Below are positions 8,359-15,463 of a DNA stretch of 64,000 nt, one piece after another. The stretch spans positions 1 through 64,000 of the forward strand of contig JAZOTM010000015.1 in assembly GCA_045657625.1 (NCBI GenBank). Reading direction: 5' to 3'. The notes beneath the pieces were generated by a model. That model worked only from the letters and a program-made list of their open reading frames with translations. It had not been told where the DNA came from and did no database searches. Position numbers and translations under genes: made by a program. Source of the DNA: JAZOTM01 sp045657625 (lineage in GTDB: Bacteria; Bacillota; Clostridia; Lachnospirales; Lachnospiraceae). How positions within the stretch are numbered: the stretch's first letter is position 1; every line of letters begins with the position of its first letter.

Positions 8359-9767
8359 TAACCTATACTTCCTTTCATTTCCAGTCTGATTAGGTTGTTC
8401 ATTTCCACTGCATATTCCAATGGCAATTCTTTTCCTACATTGTCCGCAAAACCACTAACAATCAAGGCTTTTGCATCTTCCTCAGACATTCCACGGCTCA
8501 TAAGATAGAAAATGGTATCGTCACTAATACGTCCGATTTTCGCCTCATGTCCCACGTCTGCATCCTTCGTACGAATATCCATTGCCGGAATGGTATCGGA
8601 ACGGCTAATATCATCTACCATTAAAGATTCGCAGGAAACAGCTGATTTGCTCTTCTTTGCATTTTTTCCAATAACCACGGAACTACGGAAAGTACTTACT
8701 CCACCATCTTTGCTGATGGAACGTGTATTAATATAAGATGTGGTTTCCGGCGCATTATGAAGCACCTTGGTACCGGTATCTAAATTCTGTCCTTTTCCGG
8801 CAAAGGTAACACCGGAAAATTCCGCTCTCGCACCTCTACCGTTCAGAACGCTCATAGGGTATAAATAAGATACATGTGAACCAAAAGAGCCGGAAATCCA
8901 CTCGATTTTTCCGCCTTCTTCCACCTTTGCTCTTTTGGTATTCAAGTTGTACATATTCTTGGACCAATTTTCAATCGTGGAATATCGAAGCGTTGCATTT
9001 TTCCCAACATACAACTCCACGCATCCGGCATGCAAATTTGCTACATTATATTTTGGTGCAGAACATCCTTCAATAAAATGAAGGTATGCATCTTCTTCTA
9101 CGATAATCAAGGTATGCTCAAACTGTCCAGCTCCTGCCGCATTCAAACGGAAGTAGGATTGTAATGGAATCTCCACCTTGACTCCCTTTGGTACATACAC
9201 AAAGGAGCCTCCGGACCAAACCGCCCCGTGTAAGGCTGCAAATTTATGATCTGTAGGTGGTACCAACTTCATAAAGTGCTCTTGAATCATATCTGCATAT
9301 TCTCCGTGTAAAGCACTTTCCAAATCTGTATAAATAACGCCCTGTGCAGCCACCTCTTCTTTGATATTGTGGTAAACCAATTCCGAGTCATACTGGGCAC
9401 CCACACCCGCCAAAGATTTATGCTCTGCTTGAGGAATCCCTAATTTGGTAAAGGTATCCTTGATATTTTCCGGAACCTCTTCCCAGGTAGTATGCATACG
9501 TTCTGTATTCGGACGTACATAAGTCACGATATTTTCCATATCCAATCCTTCAATGGAAGGACCCCATTCCGGGAATGCAATTTCTTCATATTTTTTCAAT
9601 GAATCCAAACGAAATGCTTTCATCCACTCCGGATCGTTTTTTTCCTTGGATATTTGTAAAATAATGTCTTCTGTCAGACCTTCTTTTACCTTATACGCAT
9701 CTTTATCTTCATAACGGAAGTCATAGAGGCTGCGATCAATGTCTTCTACTTGTGTTTTTTCCTTCAT
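8358..9767 (-). CDS. sufB: Fe-S cluster assembly scaffold SufB
   Basis: The main scaffold of the SufBC2D complex, on which Fe-S clusters are built. The family signature is clear throughout: YDSELVYHNIKEE, WSGGSFVYVPKGVKVEIPLQ, CSAPKYNVANLHAGCVELYV and GHEAKIGRISDD near the C-terminus. An ATG at 9767 gives a 469-residue protein of usual length starting MKEKTQVEDIDRSLYDF, 19 bases after the sufC stop with an AAGAAAGAAG stretch upstream. A longer frame from 9827 would overlap sufC by 41 bases. Confidence 0.95.
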   Translation of the reverse strand: MKEKTQVEDIDRSLYDFRYEDKDAYKVKEGLTEDIILQISKEKNDPEWMKAFRLDSLKKYEEIAFPEWGPSIEGLDMENIVTYVRPNTERMHTTWEEVPENIKDTFTKLGIPQAEHKSLAGVGAQYDSELVYHNIKEEVAAQGVIYTDLESALHGEYADMIQEHFMKLVPPTDHKFAALHGAVWSGGSFVYVPKGVKVEIPLQSYFRLNAAGAGQFEHTLIIVEEDAYLHFIEGCSAPKYNVANLHAGCVELYVGKNATLRYSTIENWSKNMYNLNTKRAKVEEGGKIEWISGSFGSHVSYLYPMSVLNGRGARAEFSGVTFAGKGQNLDTGTKVLHNAPETTSYINTRSISKDGGVSTFRSSVVIGKNAKKSKSAVSCESLMVDDISRSDTIPAMDIRTKDADVGHEAKIGRISDDTIFYLMSRGMSEEDAKALIVSGFADNVGKELPLEYAVEMNNLIRLEMKGSIG

Positions 9768-9786
9768 TTTTCCGATATCTTCTTTC

Positions 9787-10524
9787 TTATAAAAATCTTT
9801 CAAATCCATGCTCATTGATTTCATCAATCAAGGAAGCATCGCCCTGTTCTACTATTTTTCCATTTACCAAAACATGGGTTGCATCTACACTTAACGCCTC
9901 CAAAATACGAGTACTATGGGTGATAATCAAAAGAGCTCCGCCCACCTGTGCTTTATAAGCTTTTACGCCTTCTGATACGATACGAACCGCATCTACATCA
10001 AGACCGGAATCTGTCTCATCCAAAATAGCCAACTCCGGTTTTAACATCAAAAGCTGCAAAATCTCAGCCTTCTTCTTTTCTCCACCGGAAAAACCAACAT
10101 TCAAATCACGGTCTGCATAAGAAGGATCCATATTCAAAAGTTTCATGGTTTCTTCCAGTTGCTTCTTGAAATCCCACAAACGAATTCTCTCGCCGGTTTT
10201 TTGCTCCAATGCAGTTTTAATAAAGTTACTCAATGTAATTCCAGGCACTTCCACCGGATTCTGGAAAGATAAAAAGATTCCCATTTTTGCAATCTTGTCT
10301 GTATCTTCTCCCTGAATTTCCTGGCCCTGAAAAACAATTTTTCCATCTATAATCTCATATCTGGGATCTCCCATGAGAGATGCCCCCAAAGTAGATTTTC
10401 CGGCACCGTTTGGTCCCATAATCACATGGGTTTCTCCTGCCTGAATTTCCAAATCTACTCCATGTAAAATTTCTTTTTCTTCTACGTTTACTTTTAAATT
10501 TTTGATTTCCAATAATTTAGACAT
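9787..10524 (-). CDS. sufC: Fe-S cluster assembly ATPase SufC
   Basis: An ABC-type ATPase without a membrane partner that drives conformational change in SufBD. Walker A is GPNGAGKSTLG, the signature is FSGGEKKKAEI and Walker B is ELAILDETDSGLDVDA. The ATG at 10524 has AGAGGTAG upstream and gives 245 residues starting MSKLLEIKNLKV. An in-frame ATG at 10548 would overlap the preceding gene and lacks a ribosome site. Confidence 0.95.
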   Translation of the reverse strand: MSKLLEIKNLKVNVEEKEILHGVDLEIQAGETHVIMGPNGAGKSTLGASLMGDPRYEIIDGKIVFQGQEIQGEDTDKIAKMGIFLSFQNPVEVPGITLSNFIKTALEQKTGERIRLWDFKKQLEETMKLLNMDPSYADRDLNVGFSGGEKKKAEILQLLMLKPELAILDETDSGLDVDAVRIVSEGVKAYKAQVGGALLIITHSTRILEALSVDATHVLVNGKIVEQGDASLIDEINEHGFERFL

Positions 10525-10541
10525 TTTTCTACCTCTATTCT

Positions 10542-10892
10542 TTAACACCCATCACAGGTGGTATTTTCCTTTTGATGACAACGCGGATTGGCTCCGTTAC
10601 ACACAGAATAATTTCCACCTACGATTTCCATGTGTTTTCCATTCACAATCATATCTGCCACTTTTTTTCTAGCTCGCTCATAAATCTCCGTCACCGTAGT
10701 ACGGGAAATTTCCATATGTTTTGCACATTGTTCATGTGTCTTTCCTTCCAAATCCACCATGCGCAATACTTCATATTCATCCAAGCACAATTCCACAACC
10801 TCCGGATTCAATAATCCATGTAATCCTTCCGGTCCGAAACTCGTGTATTTCGGTGCTCTACATATTTTTCGACTTTTAGCAGGTCTTGCCAT
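10542..10892 (-). CDS. DUF134-family DNA-binding protein, probable suf regulator
   Basis: A 116-residue COG1342/DUF134 protein. It starts MARPAKSRKICRAP, typical of the family, and has a sigma-70 region 4-like helix-turn-helix (HEQCAKHMEISRTTVTEIYERARKK). The tail is cysteine-rich: CNGANPRCHQ and then TTCDGC, four cysteines that could bind an Fe-S cluster or metal. It is the first gene of the suf operon, 17 bases before sufC, behind a promoter with two identical palindromes at the transcription start. A role as Fe-S-sensing autorepressor is inference. Confidence 0.85.
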   Translation of the reverse strand: MARPAKSRKICRAPKYTSFGPEGLHGLLNPEVVELCLDEYEVLRMVDLEGKTHEQCAKHMEISRTTVTEIYERARKKVADMIVNGKHMEIVGGNYSVCNGANPRCHQKENTTCDGC

Positions 10893-10912
10893 ATGACGCC
10901 CCTTTCATTTCT

Positions 10913-10975
10913 GACATATGTCGCAAACCATTTTCGACATATGTCGATTATACTCTCCTCCTATATAGAATGCAA
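10913..10975 (-). promoter_or_regulatory. suf operon promoter with tandem palindromic operators
   Basis: TTGCAT (10970-10975), 17 bases, then a perfect TATAAT (10947-10952). Directly downstream is CGACATATGTCG (10935-10946). A second copy with the 10-bp core GACATATGTC lies at 10913-10922, its centre 23 bp away. Two same-face operators over the start site indicate a dimeric repressor. Confidence 0.8.
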
Positions 10976-11094
10976 GCAAAATTATGCAAATTTTAGTGGA
11001 GCATTTTCCCTCATATAAAAAGGGCCTCACCCAGATTATGATTTTCCTCATCATCTTAGGCAAAGCCCTTGAAATTTCCATTCGATTTTTCCTT

Positions 11095-11979
11095 TTAACC
11101 GGCTCGATACCAGTTTTCTACAAAGCCTTCTCCCATGGCCTCACCTACATCGCTAACCACAAAGAATGCTTTCTTATCATATTGCTTTACAATATCTTTC
11201 ATTTGCACAATATCCCCTTTGGAGCAGATACACATCAACACCATTTTATCCTCATTGGAATACATGCCTTTTCCTTTTAATCCTGTTACGCCTCGATCCA
11301 TGTCTGTCAAAATATCCTCTGCAATTTTTTCATTACAGTCAGAAATAATCATTACCATCTTAGCGCTCTTACCATTATTGATTACCCAGTCTGTCAGTTT
11401 TCCCATAATAAAGACACAAATAATCGCATATAAAGTATGTTCTATATTAAAGGTATAAGCACCTAATATAACCACGCAACCATCCAAAATCTCAATCAGC
11501 TGTCCCATGGACAAGCGTGGAAAATAGTAATGCAAAGATTTTGCCAACATATCTGTTCCACCGGAGGTTGCACGAACCGTCAACAAAATACCGGTTCCCA
11601 GGCCAAAACAGATACCTCCGTAAATTGCTACCAACAACAAATTATCCGTAGGAATTAAGTCCAATTCCGGTAAAACAGCCAACTCTACAGACATAATCAA
11701 CCAGGAAATCGTGGTACGCAATACGCTGCGAAATCCCTCTGTTTTGAACGCAAATAAGAAAATCGGTACATTAATCACGATATTACTCACCCACAAAGGA
11801 ATTTCCACAGGGCCAAAGGTTCCTGTAAAAAATTTGATAATAATTGCCAAACCGGAAACCCCACCGGTAACAAGCCCTGCCGGATCAAAAAAATACTTGA
11901 TACCAACAGTCAAAATTGTAGTTGCCACAAAGATTAAGAACAAATCTTTCATGCGCACTTTTGTAATCTGCTTACTCAT
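11095..11979 (-). CDS. YitT family membrane protein (DUF161/DUF2179)
   Basis: About five to six membrane spans, including GGVSGLAIIIKF and GTGILLTVRATSGGTDMLAK. A soluble C-terminal DUF2179 domain of about 80 residues follows (MVMIISDCNEKIAEDILTD through MGEGFVENW). This is the architecture of the YitT family, whose transport role is not known. The ATG at 11979 is chosen because GGAGG lies 6 bases upstream; an upstream ATG at 12009 sits inside a hairpin. The leader carries a terminator-like structure. Confidence 0.85.
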   Translation of the reverse strand: MSKQITKVRMKDLFLIFVATTILTVGIKYFFDPAGLVTGGVSGLAIIIKFFTGTFGPVEIPLWVSNIVINVPIFLFAFKTEGFRSVLRTTISWLIMSVELAVLPELDLIPTDNLLLVAIYGGICFGLGTGILLTVRATSGGTDMLAKSLHYYFPRLSMGQLIEILDGCVVILGAYTFNIEHTLYAIICVFIMGKLTDWVINNGKSAKMVMIISDCNEKIAEDILTDMDRGVTGLKGKGMYSNEDKMVLMCICSKGDIVQMKDIVKQYDKKAFFVVSDVGEAMGEGFVENWYRAG

Positions 11980-11989
11980 AGATTCCTCC

Positions 11990-12023
11990 AAAAAAAGAGA
12001 CGAATCCAAATCGGATCGTCTCT
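11990..12023 (-). promoter_or_regulatory. Terminator-like hairpin in the yitT leader
   Basis: AGAGACG/CGTCTCT plus ATCC/GGAT with one bulge (11996-12023) is followed on the minus strand by U6-7 and then at once by the GGAGG ribosome site. It could act as an attenuator. It is not the end of another gene, since nothing is encoded upstream on this strand. Confidence 0.5.
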
Positions 12024-12114
12024 AATACGCTTACGCTCTTTTCCTGTCATTATCTTATCATATGAGATTTTTCCGTCAAGCCAACGCTCTATCACAGTAA
12101 CGTGATGTTTGTTC

Positions 12115-12159
12115 GTGCACGTGCACATCCTTGCATTTTCGTTGTTAATTGAGTATAAT
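12115..12159 (+). promoter_or_regulatory. Promoter and candidate operator of the LacI-family gene
   Basis: TTGCAT (12131-12136), 17 bases, then TATAAT (12154-12159). Just upstream is a perfect 12-bp palindrome GTGCACGTGCAC (12115-12126) with the central CG favoured by LacI-family proteins. A start near 12166 would give a leader of about 310 bases. Confidence 0.6.
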
Positions 12160-12198
12160 GTGGACTAAGTATAATGGATTGTTGTATTCGTGTCACAT

Positions 12199-12401
12199 GT
12201 AGGGAATGTGTAAACAATCCTATGTAGTTTATGTTGTAAAACTAATATGCCACCTTGGTGGCATATATAATCTGCAAGAAACTCCTACAGACAAGCTAGC
12301 TTGCCAAGAGGAGTTATTTGCAGATTGCATATGCGGCTATGCCGCATAGCAGTTTTACAACAAACATCACAGCCTAAGATTATCTACACACATTCCACTA
12401 C
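12199..12401 (+). ncRNA. Structured leader RNA candidate upstream of the LacI-family gene
   Basis: A closing helix pairs GTAG-GGAATGTGT (12199-12211) with ACACATTCC-A-CTAC (12388-12401), 13 pairs with one bulge. A second helix pairs GTTGTAAAACT (12233-12243) with 12351-12361. Inside are three hairpins: 12245-12266 (10-bp stem), 12269-12326 (9 + 7 + 4 bp) and 12330-12348 (8-bp stem). It matches no riboswitch class I know. It could be a cis-regulator or a stand-alone RNA processed from the leader. Confidence 0.5.
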
Positions 12402-12474
12402 CTGCATTCACTACATCCTCACGCAATACAAAATCGTACCATTACCTCACCCCATAGATAGAAAGGAACCGATT

Positions 12475-13494
12475 ATGGCTACCATGAAGGAAATTGCAGA
12501 ATTGGCCGGTGTATCTCGCGGAACCGTTGATCGTGTACTAAATAACCGTGGAACCGTCAATCCTGAAACAGAAAAGAAAGTTCGAGAAATCGCTACCCTT
12601 TTGGATTACAAACCCAACAAAGCCGGTATGGCCCTTGCCATTCAAAAAAAGAAAATCAAAATTGGCGTATTGCTCTTTGAACCTTCTGATGAATTCTTCA
12701 ATCAAATATTATCCGGTATTCGTAAAAAGTTAAAGGATTTATCCGTTTATGGAATTACCTTAATTGAAAAAAGATGCCCCTTTGATTCCGAAGGACAAAA
12801 AGAAAAAATAGCAGAATTATTAGAAGAAGGCATACATGGCCTAATTCTTACCCCATACAATAGTGAAGAAATTCAACATCGCATCAACGAACTATGGGAT
12901 TTGGGCATCCCTACCGTAACCGTCAATTCCGATTTGGCCAATTCCAATCGTTTAGCCTATGTGGGTACCGATGATCAAAAAGATGGCCGTACCGCTGCCG
13001 GTCTGCTTCATCTTTTTATGCAGCAAAAAGGTAGTATCGCCATTGTCACCGGTTCTTTAAAAATCCTAAGTCATAAGGATCGTGTAGAAGCTTTTACTTC
13101 CTATATGAAAGAACTGGAACCTGCCATTCAAATTTTAGATGTCATTGAAACCTACGATGACGATTATCGTAGTTTTGACCAGGTTCGCACCTTAATTCAA
13201 GCTCACCCGGATGTCTCTGCCTTTTTATTTACCTCCGGTGGTGTTTACGGTGGTTGTCGCGCCATACAAGAAAGCGACTTTCCAAAAAAGCCACATGTGG
13301 TCACCTTTGATGATGTCTCAACAACAAAAGAAATGTTACTAAATGGTGTAATTTCTGCCACTATCTGTCAGCAGCCACAAGAACAAGGCGCTGTTTCACT
13401 CACCATTTTGACCAATTATCTGCTATTTGGAAATACACCATCACGCCCTTGTACCTATATGGATTTACAAATAAAAATCAGAGAAAGCATCTAA
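12475..13494 (+). CDS. LacI-family transcriptional regulator
   Basis: The protein has 339 residues. The N-terminal helix-turn-helix is MKEIAELAGVSRGTVDRVLNNRG and the hinge helix region is YKPNKAGMAL. A periplasmic-binding-protein-like domain follows, containing ILTPYNSEEI, IPTVTVNSDL and ISATICQQP. The ATG at 12475 has AAAGGA upstream; the frame is open further back only by chance through the structured leader. Its ligand is probably a sugar but cannot be read. It stands alone, with a terminator after it, and no sugar operon is divergent to it. Confidence 0.9.
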   Translation: MATMKEIAELAGVSRGTVDRVLNNRGTVNPETEKKVREIATLLDYKPNKAGMALAIQKKKIKIGVLLFEPSDEFFNQILSGIRKKLKDLSVYGITLIEKRCPFDSEGQKEKIAELLEEGIHGLILTPYNSEEIQHRINELWDLGIPTVTVNSDLANSNRLAYVGTDDQKDGRTAAGLLHLFMQQKGSIAIVTGSLKILSHKDRVEAFTSYMKELEPAIQILDVIETYDDDYRSFDQVRTLIQAHPDVSAFLFTSGGVYGGCRAIQESDFPKKPHVVTFDDVSTTKEMLLNGVISATICQQPQEQGAVSLTILTNYLLFGNTPSRPCTYMDLQIKIRESI

Positions 13495-13561
13495 ACTGAT
13501 ACAAGATAAGTACTTGGGAAAAGATGATAACGAAATTTACAATAGATTTTAGAATAGAAGG

Positions 13562-13599
13562 ATAGCCGATTAAGATTTCTCTTAATCGGCTATTATTTT
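13562..13599 (+). terminator. Terminator of the LacI-family gene
   Basis: A 14-bp perfect stem ATAGCCGATTAAGA with its complement (13562-13575/13580-13593) and TTTC loop, followed by TATTTTA. Confidence 0.85.
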
Positions 13600-13605
13600 A
13601 GGGAG

Positions 13606-13647
13606 AAAAAAGGCGGGAGTATTCATATGGGGGGGACTCACTCCCGT
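13606..13647 (-). terminator. Terminator hairpin with C-rich loop
   Basis: Stem CGGGAGT/ACTCCCG (13614-13620/13640-13646) with a 19-base loop holding seven consecutive C on the minus strand, followed by U6 (13606-13611). Confidence 0.75.
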
Positions 13648-13695
13648 CTTAATATATATCAAAAATACAACTGATTTGGATTCATATGGGGGGGA
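13621..13695. repeat. Direct repeat of a G7/C7-containing 16-mer
   Basis: ATTCATATGGGGGGGA occurs at 13621-13636 and 13680-13695, each time as the loop of a hairpin with an unrelated stem. Identical loops on different stems point to selection on the loop. Confidence 0.9.
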
Positions 13696-13805
13696 GGGTA
13701 ATCAGTTGTATGAAACCTGTCAAAACTAGTAACGCTTGTTGCTAGTAGCATTCGCAATGCCAATGGCGAAAATCGCCATTCCTTGCTGTTCTAATTAGAT
13801 ACTAA

Positions 13806-13886
13806 TTAGAAACGGAAAGGATTAACATTGTATTTTGCGTAAAACTGAATGCTTTCTTCGATTAAGTTCTTTAATGTTTTCAACAT
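13806..13886 (-). CDS. 26-residue amphipathic peptide
   Basis: The peptide begins MLKTLKNLIEESIQFY and ends NPFRF. An AGGAGG ribosome site lies 8 bases before the ATG, as strong as any in the window, which argues for real translation. Leu, Ile, Phe and Tyr fall on one face of a predicted helix (positions 2, 5, 8, 9, 13, 16) with Lys and Glu on the other; net charge is about +2. There is no cysteine and no signal peptide. Length and amphipathicity recall delta-hemolysin, also 26 residues and also encoded by a regulatory RNA. No homologue was recognised and function is unknown. Confidence 0.65.
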   Translation of the reverse strand: MLKTLKNLIEESIQFYAKYNVNPFRF

Positions 13887-13929
13887 ATCTTTGTCCTCCT
13901 GTTTATTGTTTGTTTCTTTTGATGGTGTT

Positions 13930-13990
13930 ATCATAACTCCATTTCAAACCCTCTGCTTGCCATATCTTGAAAAAAAGTAGCCAAATCTTG
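13930..13990 (-). promoter_or_regulatory. Activator-type promoter with 21-bp-spaced direct repeats
   Basis: CAAGATWTGGC occurs twice on the minus strand (13980-13990 and 13959-13969), exactly 21 bp apart. The near copy abuts the -35 position (13953-13958, AAGCAG, a poor match). The -10 is TATGAT (13930-13935), 17 bases on. Direct repeats two turns apart beside a weak -35 fit a response-regulator activator, for example of LytTR type. The repeat does not match a LytTR consensus I know. Confidence 0.5.
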
Positions 13991-14075
13991 CAATGATGTT
14001 TTGTATTATTGATTCATATCAGTTTTTTATAGACAAATCTACATATTTAACGATAAATTCTTAGAATATAGAAAA

Positions 14076-14103
14076 AAGGTCTTACGCTTTTGCGCAAGAC
14101 CTT
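14076..14103 (-). terminator. Small-transcript terminator
   Basis: Stem AAGGTCTT plus CGC with complements (14076-14087/14092-14103) and UUUU-type loop, followed on the minus strand by U6. It ends a short unit that starts near 14215. Confidence 0.7.
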
Positions 14104-14175
14104 TCTCTTCCATAGCTCTTCATTCTCTTACTGACATCTTCTAAATTCAGGCGCTCCCTACTTTGCCTTCTTCAT
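14082..14175 (-). pseudogene. Frameshifted small ORF
   Basis: A GGAGG site precedes ATG (14175), but the frame reads MKKAK and stops. Skipping one T in AAGTAGG restores a continuous reading RERLNLEDVSKRMKSYGRE and on to CAKA before a stop inside the terminator stem. A TATAAT lies about 40 bases upstream of the ATG. This is either a small gene broken by one base, a small RNA with a five-codon ORF, or chance. The family was not recognised. Confidence 0.35.
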
Positions 14176-14363
14176 AAATGTCCTCCAAATCAAAAATTTG
14201 AATGTAAAACTATTATATCACAGAAATCCGAAAATACCGTGTCCCCGAACTATTAAAAAAATATAAACAAAAAAACAACGGTTTTATGGGTTTTTTCTGT
14301 TTTTATCTATTTTATTATGTTATAATAACCACATAACTATTCAAACTATGCATAGGAGGCTCT

Positions 14364-15227
14364 ATGGAATTTCGTGTATTAGAATATTACTTAACCATCG
14401 CACGCGAAGGGAGTATTTCTGCGGCTGCACAACAATTGCATGTGTCTCAGCCATCCCTTTCCAGACAAATGAAAGAATTAGAAGACGAACTTGGTAAAAC
14501 CTTATTTCTCAGAGGAAATCGCCAAATCACTTTGACCGATGAAGGTATGCTTCTCCGCCGTCGCGCTGAGGAAATCCTACAATTGGTGCAAAAAACAGAA
14601 CGAGAAATTTCTTCTTACGGCGCCTCTGTATCCGGAGATGTTTATATCGGCACCGCAGAATCACAAGTTGTACATATTCTAACAAAAGCTGCATCCGCTT
14701 TACGCCAAGATTATCCGGAAATTCGTGTGCATTTCTCCAGTGGAGATGGGCAGGACGTCCGAAATCAGTTGGAGAAAGGGCTTTTGGATTTTGCCTTAAT
14801 GTATGATTTAGACAAAGCTGCAAAATATCATTCCTTAACTATGCCCGGCACAAATATCTGGGGTGTTCTTATGAACAAGCGAGACTCTCTTGCAGCTTGG
14901 GACGAAATTCCGGCATCTGAACTTCTCAATAAGCCATTGATTGTGTCCCGCGCCTTTGATTTTGTATTAAATAATGGGGTGGAACTTCCAAAAGAAAACG
15001 TGGTTGCCACCTATAATCTCATTTACAGTGCCTCCCATATGGTAGAGGATCACTTGGGATATGCCATTTGCTTTGATGGATTGCTTTCTCCGGGTATCCA
15101 ACAAAATCTTTGTTTTCGTCCAATAAAAGAAACACCTCATATTTCCGCCCATTTTCTATGGAAAAAATATCAGGTGCTTTCTCCTGCCGCAGAGTTGTAT
15201 CTCTCTTATTTACGACATTATTTATGA
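14364..15227 (+). CDS. LysR-family transcriptional regulator
   Basis: The protein has 287 residues. The N-terminal helix-turn-helix is ISAAAQQLHVSQPSLSRQMKELEDELGKTLF, the strong LysR signature. The C-terminal periplasmic-binding-like effector domain follows (GDVYIGTAESQVVHIL onward). AGGAGG lies upstream of the ATG and a TATAAT near 14330 may be its -10. Its stop overlaps the convergent small gene by 10 bases. LysR proteins often control a divergent gene, but here the divergent side holds only the small-RNA region. The effector is unknown. Confidence 0.9.
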   Translation: MEFRVLEYYLTIAREGSISAAAQQLHVSQPSLSRQMKELEDELGKTLFLRGNRQITLTDEGMLLRRRAEEILQLVQKTEREISSYGASVSGDVYIGTAESQVVHILTKAASALRQDYPEIRVHFSSGDGQDVRNQLEKGLLDFALMYDLDKAAKYHSLTMPGTNIWGVLMNKRDSLAAWDEIPASELLNKPLIVSRAFDFVLNNGVELPKENVVATYNLIYSASHMVEDHLGYAICFDGLLSPGIQQNLCFRPIKETPHISAHFLWKKYQVLSPAAELYLSYLRHYL

Positions 15228-15463
15228 TTTTTTTCTTCATCAATTTTCTTCATACGATAGATGAGGTAATCCAAACAATCGATTTCCTCTTGTATCGTAT
15301 GAAGTTCTTCTAAAAGTTCACTACGATGCTTAATCAAAACATCCATTTCTCCCTTTTTTCTACCTTGTCGGTAGCATTCCAGGAAACACTCTATCGTTGT
15401 GGCACAACAGCCTGCATCTTTTAAATTTTCAATTAATTCCAATTCATTTTCTGCATTCTTCAT
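15218..15463 (-). CDS. Conserved small helical protein (81 aa)
   Basis: A cytosolic, mostly helical protein with LKDAGCCATTIECFLECYRQGRK followed by a heptad-like segment ending EIDCLDYLIYRMKK. It resembles the C-terminal effector coil of MerR regulators without the DNA-binding part, and similar small proteins occur in Lachnospiraceae. Its ATG lies within the last 20 bases of the upstream aminotransferase gene, so the two are coupled. Function is not known. Confidence 0.65.
   Translation of the reverse strand: MKNAENELELIENLKDAGCCATTIECFLECYRQGRKKGEMDVLIKHRSELLEELHTIQEEIDCLDYLIYRMKKIDEEKNHK

Larger units (their letters stand above)
13600..13923 (-). ncRNA. Candidate RNAIII-like RNA with C-rich hairpin loops
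   Basis: The inferred minus-strand transcript runs from about 13923 to a terminator at 13606-13647. It first encodes a 26-codon ORF. It then forms small hairpins (AATGGCGA/TCGCCATT at 13762-13780; GCATT/AATGC at 13748-13760). Two 3' hairpins follow, 13665-13711 (12-bp stem) and 13614-13646 (7-bp stem, then U6). Both expose the same 16-base loop sequence UCCCCCCCAUAUGAAU. C-rich loops of this kind pair with Shine-Dalgarno sequences in known Gram-positive sRNAs. The stretch 13494-14364 has no large gene. Confidence 0.6.

Noticed and set aside
10984..11094. AAGGGC/GCCCTT pairing after the YitT stop as a terminator
   Set aside because: The stem is short, the loop is over 40 bases and there is no clean U-run. 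Otherwise nothing was seen in this stretch.
12102..12370. Possible MITE: 12-bp inverted repeats GTGATGTTTGTT and AACAAACATCAC
   Set aside because: No target duplication or transposase was found, and the right copy continues an RNA helix with nearer sequence. The RNA explanation accounts for more of the pairing.
12301..12474. N-terminal extension of the LacI-family protein back to 12301
   Set aside because: The extension runs through the structured leader, has no ribosome site, and the helix-turn-helix begins correctly at the ATG at 12475.
13621..13695. CRISPR-like repeat pair
   Set aside because: Only two 16-base copies, each inside its own hairpin, no cas genes and no array.
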